A stretch of DNA of 39,063 nt from Verrucomicrobiia bacterium. Its GTDB lineage: Bacteria; Verrucomicrobiota; Verrucomicrobiia; Verrucomicrobiales; DEV007. Below are positions 34,043-39,063 of the stretch, piece by piece (within the stretch, counting starts at the first letter, position 1; every line of letters begins with the position of its first letter). The DNA lies in contig JAGROY010000050.1 in the NCBI GenBank assembly GCA_020439995.1, positions 1 to 39,063 on the forward strand, in the 5' to 3' direction. The notes under the pieces are model-generated. The model was given only the letters and a program-made list of their open reading frames with translations, ran no database searches and was not told the DNA's origin. The position numbers and the translations under genes were made by a program.

Positions 34043-36115
34043 TTATTCTTCTACGATCCGGTAGTAGAGTTCACTTTTTTCATCGGGCAGGCTGCTGTCG
34101 ACGTATTCAGTGGCCTCTCCGTCGGAGGCAAGGCCATCGGTAAGTTCGAGCCAGTCGCTAAGAGCTGCGGATCGTTGGACGGTGTAGGAACCGCCCTCTT
34201 TTGAGGTGAATGTCAGGGTCACCTCTGTTTCCGATGGTTCAATCGTGGTGACCTGAAAAGGAGTGCCGCTACTAGAGGACGAAAGACCGGCAAGCCAGTC
34301 GACGGCCTGACCGAATAAGGTTAAGGCATCATCGGTGAGAACGTTGAACGTTGCATCCGTGAATCCCAGCATGATGCGCCTGCCTGGAGAAGGTGAACCA
34401 TTGATCAGCTCGTCTCCCTGTTCGATAATCTGTAGGAAGCTGTTGAGATCATCGTCGTCATCGCAGGCCAAGGCAACGGATCCCGGCGCAAGATCGCCGG
34501 TCGCCCACCAGAATTCGGCAGCACCGTCCGTCAGTTGAACTGTGGAATCGACGTCAAAGCCTGCAGTGATCGGGTGTTCCACCTTGATCACGATGGAATG
34601 CTCCGAATTATCTTTGGGCCGATCCGAAGCCATCGCGAACTCTCCGGCGGCATCACGGGCAATCGCTTCCTCCCAGTTGAGTATTGGAACGATCGAATCC
34701 TGAAACTTACCCCGGGCCGAGCCGGAACCGAATGTCGATGATAAGATGAGTACGGAATACTCCAGCTCGTCCCCTGTTTGAGCTTCGTCCGCTCCAACAT
34801 AGTCAACGTTTTCCTCGCCGTAGCGCTCGACCAGAAAATCCATGACCGCCTGATCCGCTCCAGTCGTTGGATCGCCGAGCGCACCTCCGACAAAGAGAAT
34901 GCGCGTGCCAAGCTCAGGCTTGCTTGCAGGATCCGTGGGATCGGTCCCCAGGTTCACCTCAGACAAGTCGAGAAATCCATCACCGTCAGAGTCGCCCGTA
35001 TTGGGATTCGTTCCTGGCTGCTCCGCTGGTTTGGCTGGATCGAAAGCGAGGTCTGGATTCTCAACATTATCTGTGAGGCCGTCCTCGTCGGTGTCCGCTT
35101 TCCCGGGATTCGTTCCGGTGTCGGACAAGCTTACCCAGATACCTGTATTCGTCTCGACGCCGTCCAGAAGGGTGTCATCGTCAGTGTCTGGATCGGTTGG
35201 GTCGGTGGATTTCGCGAACTCGTTGGCATTGCTGGAACCATCGTTGTCAAAATCCGCGTCGCCAGTGACATCGGTTACCGTTGCGATGGCGTCATCTTCG
35301 CTTGCATCGACGATTTGCTGCTCCCAGATGTCCGGCAAGTCGTCGCCGTCAGAGTCCACATTGCGCTGCTCCAGAAACTGGGCGACGCCGTCTTGTGCAA
35401 TTGTCAGGATATCAGAAGGAGAGAGAGCCTCATCCCAAACGGTAAGATCGTCCATGAATCCATTGTACGCAGCGGCAGAGGCACCGGCATTTGAGCCCAG
35501 ATTGAACCGCCCGTCCCCCTGCACGGTGTGCACTCCGCCACCCGGCTGCGAGTCCTCCTCCACGCCATTCACGTAAATGACGACATCCACACCATTGTAA
35601 GTCCATGCAACGTGATGCCATTCTTCGCTGCTCCATTCACTGGTGGTTGTCTTCACTTGCGTGTCAGCGCCTATATTGTAGTACATCCCCAGCTGTCCAT
35701 CCCCGCCATTGTCACGGCTGAAACTGAAGTGTGGTCTGGCATTACTGTAGATGTGATCATCCCGTTCGTGCCCTTCTGCGTAGTCGTCCTCAGCCGGCTT
35801 AAAGAAGTAGGAGTAGGTGAAGGCTTCGCCCTTTGGCTGAAAGTCTGTGGCATTTCCCACATAGTCATCAAAGCCATCGAACAGGATGGCTCCACCGAAT
35901 TTTCCACCATCAGGCACAAAATCCGACTCCTCGGTGAAATCAAAATTGATCAGGTCACCGTCGTTATCATTTCCCGATTGATCGACCACGACGTCCGAGC
36001 CTGCTTCCTCATCAAAGCTCCACCACACCAGCAGGTCTGCATGAGCGGAATATCCTGTCGTTGAGATCAGAGCAGCGAACAACGACACCGAACAAAAGAA
36101 AGGGGGTTTCTTCAT
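34043..36115 (-). CDS. Secreted LamG / TSP3-repeat / ThuA-like protein
   Basis: 690 residues with a signal peptide (MKKPPFFCSVSLFAALISTT, cleavage near AHA). Residues about 27-240 form a LamG/concanavalin-like domain (LLVWWSFDEEAGSDVVVDQSGN, EWHHVAWTYNGVDVVIYVNG, FMDDLTVWDEAL). Residues about 255-395 contain thrombospondin type-3 calcium-binding repeats (DSDGDDLPDIWE, DFDNDGSSNANEF, DTDEDGLTDNVE, DSDGDGFLDLSE). From about 400 to 595 comes a Rossmann-like region with a ThuA/glutaminase-like look (ILFVGGALGDPTTG, YSVLILSS, HPITAGF, RIMLGFTDATFNVLTDDALTLFGQAVDWL). The last 80 residues resemble the tail of the secreted protein at 12982-14895 and end YYRIVEE. The role is unknown; binding of a surface or extracellular glycan is plausible. 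It converges on the patatin gene with no clear terminator between. Confidence 0.82.
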   Translation of the reverse strand: MKKPPFFCSVSLFAALISTTGYSAHADLLVWWSFDEEAGSDVVVDQSGNDNDGDLINFDFTEESDFVPDGGKFGGAILFDGFDDYVGNATDFQPKGEAFTYSYFFKPAEDDYAEGHERDDHIYSNARPHFSFSRDNGGDGQLGMYYNIGADTQVKTTTSEWSSEEWHHVAWTYNGVDVVIYVNGVEEDSQPGGGVHTVQGDGRFNLGSNAGASAAAYNGFMDDLTVWDEALSPSDILTIAQDGVAQFLEQRNVDSDGDDLPDIWEQQIVDASEDDAIATVTDVTGDADFDNDGSSNANEFAKSTDPTDPDTDDDTLLDGVETNTGIWVSLSDTGTNPGKADTDEDGLTDNVENPDLAFDPAKPAEQPGTNPNTGDSDGDGFLDLSEVNLGTDPTDPASKPELGTRILFVGGALGDPTTGADQAVMDFLVERYGEENVDYVGADEAQTGDELEYSVLILSSTFGSGSARGKFQDSIVPILNWEEAIARDAAGEFAMASDRPKDNSEHSIVIKVEHPITAGFDVDSTVQLTDGAAEFWWATGDLAPGSVALACDDDDDLNSFLQIIEQGDELINGSPSPGRRIMLGFTDATFNVLTDDALTLFGQAVDWLAGLSSSSSGTPFQVTTIEPSETEVTLTFTSKEGGSYTVQRSAALSDWLELTDGLASDGEATEYVDSSLPDEKSELYYRIVEE

Positions 36116-36399
36116 CCCGTGAGCGTAACAACCAATCAGCAGAGGGTTCCAGAAAAAAGTCCCCTTAAATTAATGGAAGGTGATTTGTGCTTTGCCACAA
36201 CGTTTCAGAATTGGTCGCCATCTGTGCTGTAGCTCACTTACCCTACGTTACTGACATTCATGCAGATTCCCTCGAGTAGCCATGCCCAAAACAAGTGGTG
36301 AATTTTCGTTTCCAGACGGCATTTCTGCCCTTGAAAGATCGACGTTGAAAAGAGTGGCCTGGCGACGAGACTACGAATGTTCCGCGCGAATTTCATCCC

Positions 36400-38049
36400 A
36401 TGCGTATTCCCTACCGGCCTGCACTTCTTTCGATTCCGTCCACGCTGACTCGCGAAAGTCTGCTGGCCGACATTGGTTCGGGGGTCACGGTTGGGATCAT
36501 CGCTCTGCCGCTGGCGATCGGGTTTGGCATTGCTTCCGGGGTTTCTCCCATGCAGGGGCTGTGGACGGCAATCATCGCAGGCCTCATCATTTCAATGTTT
36601 GGTGGTTCGCGGTTTCAGATTGGCGGTCCAACGGGAGCCTTCATCCCTATTTTGTCTGGTGTGGTGGCGGCACACGGCTACGCTGGCCTGGCCACGGCAA
36701 CGGTGATGGCAGGCGTGCTTTTAACCATCATGGGAATATTTAAACTGGGATTGCTGCTGCGCTACATCCCGTTTCCCGTCATCGCCGGATTCACCAGCGG
36801 CATCGCGGTGATCATTTTTCTTGGTCAACTCCCTCAGTTGCTCGGGCAACATTTTGACCGCCCCGCGCATGCACCTGAGCTGATAATGGAAATCATCCGG
36901 CACTTGTCCCAGTGCCGATGGCAGACGATCGTCATCGGGATCATCGGCCTCGCGATCACCTTTCTGTGGCCAAAGGTCACGTACAAGATCCCCGCAGCAA
37001 TCGTCGCAGTGGCCGGCACTACCATCGTTGCCACGCTGTTCCATTGGGATGTGGCCACCATCGGCACCCAGTTCGGATCGCTGAAAGGTGGCTGGCCCGG
37101 CTGGCACCTGCCATCACTTTCACTGGGCGACATGCGGGTGCTCGCAGGCAGCGCGCTTACGATCGCCGCACTGGGCGGCATCGAGAGCCTGCTGTCAGCT
37201 GCGGTCGCCGACGGGATGACCGACAGCAAGCACGATTCGAACAGCGAACTCATCGGCCAGGGCCTGGCGAATATCGTCGCGCCGTTCTTTGGCGGCTTCG
37301 CAGCAACGGGGGCTATTGCCCGAACCGCAGCGAACATACGAGGAGGTGCAAAGTCGCCACTATCTGGAGCGGTTCACTCCGTGGTGCTGTTGATATTTGT
37401 CCTGTTCGCCGCTCCTCTTGCCGGCGATATCCCGCTTGCCGCTCTGGCTGCCGTGCTCATTGGTGTCGCCGTCAGAATGGCGGAGTGGCACACGTTCGCC
37501 GAACTTTGGCACAGCTCCCTGCCGGACTTTGCCGTCTGCATGACCGCGTTTCTGCTGACGGTCGTTTTCGATCTCACCGTTGGCGTTTCGGTTGGGCTGG
37601 TCATCGCCGTCGTCCTTTTCGTCAAACGCATGGAAGACGTCGCCAATGTCCACCTGCTCACTCCCGAAAGCGATTCAGAACCCGACGGGTCGAATTCCCT
37701 GCGAGGAAAGACCGTGCCTGAAGGCGTCGTCCTGTTCCGTTTCGAAGGCCCACTGTTCTTCGCCGCAGTGGAGAAACTGGAAGTCGCCCTGCGCACCCAC
37801 ACCGGGAAACCGAAAGTTGTCATCTTCCGCATGCGCCATGTCCCGAGCATTGACGCGACCGCGCTGCATTCGCTGGAAGTCACCATGGAAAAAATGAGCC
37901 GCGACGGCGTGCACGTGATCTTCACTGCGGTGCAACCGCAACCGATGAACGTGCTCGTCAAGAGCGGCGTAGCGGACAAACTCGGACGCGCCCACTTCTG
38001 CGACAACATCGACCTGGCGCTCGCATTCTCGCAACGCCTGCTGGCATAA
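36400..38049 (+). CDS. SulP family anion transporter with STAS domain
   Basis: 549 residues. The membrane part (about 1-420) starts with the family string DIGSGVTVGIIALPLAIGFGIASG and has FGGSRFQIGGPTGAFIPI, YIPFPVIAGFTSGIAVIIF, GGIESLLSAAVADGMTD and GQGLANIVAPFFGGFAATGAIARTAANIRGGAKSP, all typical of bacterial SulP (SLC26) proteins. The cytoplasmic STAS domain (about 455-549) includes VILFRFEGPLFFAAVE-like and VPSIDATALHSLEV segments. Bacterial members move sulfate, bicarbonate or dicarboxylates; the substrate is not readable here. The 284 bases upstream hold no supported gene. It converges on urtE with a 6-base gap. Confidence 0.93.
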   Translation: MRIPYRPALLSIPSTLTRESLLADIGSGVTVGIIALPLAIGFGIASGVSPMQGLWTAIIAGLIISMFGGSRFQIGGPTGAFIPILSGVVAAHGYAGLATATVMAGVLLTIMGIFKLGLLLRYIPFPVIAGFTSGIAVIIFLGQLPQLLGQHFDRPAHAPELIMEIIRHLSQCRWQTIVIGIIGLAITFLWPKVTYKIPAAIVAVAGTTIVATLFHWDVATIGTQFGSLKGGWPGWHLPSLSLGDMRVLAGSALTIAALGGIESLLSAAVADGMTDSKHDSNSELIGQGLANIVAPFFGGFAATGAIARTAANIRGGAKSPLSGAVHSVVLLIFVLFAAPLAGDIPLAALAAVLIGVAVRMAEWHTFAELWHSSLPDFAVCMTAFLLTVVFDLTVGVSVGLVIAVVLFVKRMEDVANVHLLTPESDSEPDGSNSLRGKTVPEGVVLFRFEGPLFFAAVEKLEVALRTHTGKPKVVIFRMRHVPSIDATALHSLEVTMEKMSRDGVHVIFTAVQPQPMNVLVKSGVADKLGRAHFCDNIDLALAFSQRLLA

Positions 38050-38055
38050 ATTTCC

Positions 38056-38763
38056 TTACACGGTCAAAAATTCCGCCACCGTGCCTTCATCCAGTTCCCC
38101 GATCGTCCCCGTCTTCACGACGCTGCCTTTCTCCATGATGCAGAAGTGATCGCCGACGGATTTTGCGAAGTCGACGTACTGCTCGACCAGCAAAATGCTC
38201 ATGCGTTTCTCGGCTTTGAGGGCCAGGAGAGTGTCTTCGATCTGATCGATAATGGAGGGCTGGATGCCTTCGGTCGGCTCGTCGAGGATAAGGAGCTTCG
38301 GGTCAAGCAGGAGGGCGCGACCGATGGCGAGTTGCTGCTGCTGGCCGCCGCTGAGGACTCCACCTTTGCGCTTGAGCATTTCTTTGAGCACCGGGAAGAG
38401 ATCGAAAACGCGATCCAGGTGCTGGCGTGCGGCTTTGCCTTTGACAACGATACTGACTTGCAGGTTTTCCCAGACGGTGAGGTTCGGAAAGATGTCGCGG
38501 CCTTGTGGAACGTAGGCGATGCCGCCGCGCACGCGTTCGGCGGTGGCGAGTGAATCGATGCACTCGCCGTCCATGTCAATACTGCCTGCGGTCTGGCTTA
38601 GCAGGCCGAGAATGGTCTTCAAAGTGGTGGTCTTGCCAACCCCGTTGCGACCCATGAGGCAGACGAGTTCGTTCGCGGGAACGCTCAGATCGATTCCCTT
38701 GAGGATGGTCGACTGACCATAGGCAACCTGGAGATCTTTGATCTGAAGGCGTGGCTTACTCAT
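38056..38763 (-). CDS. urtE: Urea ABC transporter ATP-binding protein UrtE
   Basis: 235 residues, LivF-like. Walker A is GRNGVGKTT (38-46) where general LivF proteins usually have GxNGAGKST; the signature is LSGGQQQQLAIGRAL, Walker B is LLILDEPTEGIQPSII, and the H-loop is replaced by LVEQYVDF as in this family. GRNGVGKTT and EPTEGIQPSII are typical of UrtE and separate it from branched-chain amino acid LivF. It powers urea uptake with UrtABCD under nitrogen limitation. It is the last gene of the operon, one base after the urtD stop (TGA C ATG on the minus strand). Confidence 0.9.
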   Translation of the reverse strand: MSKPRLQIKDLQVAYGQSTILKGIDLSVPANELVCLMGRNGVGKTTTLKTILGLLSQTAGSIDMDGECIDSLATAERVRGGIAYVPQGRDIFPNLTVWENLQVSIVVKGKAARQHLDRVFDLFPVLKEMLKRKGGVLSGGQQQQLAIGRALLLDPKLLILDEPTEGIQPSIIDQIEDTLLALKAEKRMSILLVEQYVDFAKSVGDHFCIMEKGSVVKTGTIGELDEGTVAEFLTV

Positions 38764-38764
38764 G

Positions 38765-39063
38765 TCAGGCGGCAGTGGTGTGGTTACGCCCCAGGTAGAC
38801 TTCGGCCACGGTAGGGTCGCTCTGGACTTGATCCATGGTGCCTTCTTTCAAGACGCTGCCCTGGTGAAGCACGGTGACTTTCCTGGCAATCTGCCGCACG
38901 AATTCCATGTCGTGCTCGATCACGATGATGCTGTGCTTGCCTTCGAGGCTCAGGAGCAATTCGCCAGTGCGCTCTGTTTCTTCATCGCTCATGCCAGCGG
39001 CGGGTTCATCGACGAGCAGTAATTTCGGCTGCTGGGCAAGAAGCATGCCGATCTCCAGCCATT
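38765..39063 (-). CDS. urtD: Urea ABC transporter ATP-binding protein UrtD, C-terminal part
   Basis: About 99 codons of the C-terminus; the frame is open to the window edge (WLEIGMLLAQ before the first internal Met), so the N-terminal part lies to the right. Walker B is KLLLVDEPAAGMSDEETERT, the switch region is IVIEHDMEFVRQIA, and the tail VTVLHQGSVLKEG...VQSDPTVAEVYLGR is typical of UrtD and LivG-like subunits. Together with UrtE next door it identifies the end of a urt operon, whose urtA, urtB and urtC should lie further right. No urease gene is in this window. Confidence 0.9.
   Translation of the reverse strand, partial: WLEIGMLLAQQPKLLLVDEPAAGMSDEETERTGELLLSLEGKHSIIVIEHDMEFVRQIARKVTVLHQGSVLKEGTMDQVQSDPTVAEVYLGRNHTTAA

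Noticed and set aside
36282..36743. 153-codon plus-strand frame before and over the SulP gene
   Set aside because: Its first 40 codons match nothing I know and the rest is the SulP gene read in the wrong frame.
1..39063. CRISPR arrays, tRNA or rRNA genes
   Set aside because: No regularly spaced identical repeats and no cloverleaf or rRNA-like segments seen in the intergenic regions.

Overview
The window looks like a chromosomal segment of a Verrucomicrobiota bacterium, or a close relative in the PVC group. The call rests on gene style, not on a marker gene: a Tat-exported Gfo/Idh/MocA oxidoreductase, a CRTAC-like lipoprotein (FG-GAP, ASPIC/UnbV, thioredoxin, TPR), giant secreted proteins built on a WWxWTAP repeat, a LamG/TSP3 protein, and several secreted proteins ending in a similar YxVQRS...FYRV tail. 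GC content is moderate to high and clear Shine-Dalgarno sites are rare. murA and an L,D-transpeptidase indicate a peptidoglycan wall, and a beta-barrel protein indicates an outer membrane.

Layout. 1-5286: two tandem, diverged paralogous secreted repeat proteins, the first cut by the window edge. 5287-5930: a mobile-element graveyard with fragments of an IS91-like and an IS66-like transposase. 5937-7100: an orphan JetD-like (DUF3322-DUF2220) nuclease subunit of the Wadjet anti-plasmid system, with no jetA, jetB or jetC beside it. 7192-14895: Gfo/Idh/MocA oxidoreductase, alpha/beta esterase, a membrane protein coupled to a CPBP protease, an amidohydrolase fused to a CBM9-like domain, and a secreted two-repeat protein. 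14966-18943: one long lipoprotein gene interrupted by a single in-frame UGA. 18997-22975: NTF2-like protein, M20 dipeptidase, thioredoxin, CBS protein and class I FBP aldolase.

The minus strand 22990-30779 carries a catalytically dead HtrA paralogue behind an intact HtrA, a rhodanese behind an L,D-transpeptidase, mutS, and an outer-membrane protein with a clear sigma70-type promoter. Then come a small zinc-ribbon gene and rpsT (minus), murA overlapping a patatin gene (plus), a LamG/TSP3/ThuA-like secreted protein (minus), a SulP transporter (plus), and the urtD-urtE end of a urea ABC transporter operon (minus).

The most interesting signal is at 16889-16919. The UGA inside the CRTAC-like gene is followed, after 17 nt, by the GGUCG loop of a perfect 6-bp GC hairpin. 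That is the position and loop sequence expected of a bacterial SECIS element, and the reading frame continues without interruption into the family's remaining domains. I read this as a candidate selenoprotein that gene callers split in two. A nonsense mutation remains the alternative.
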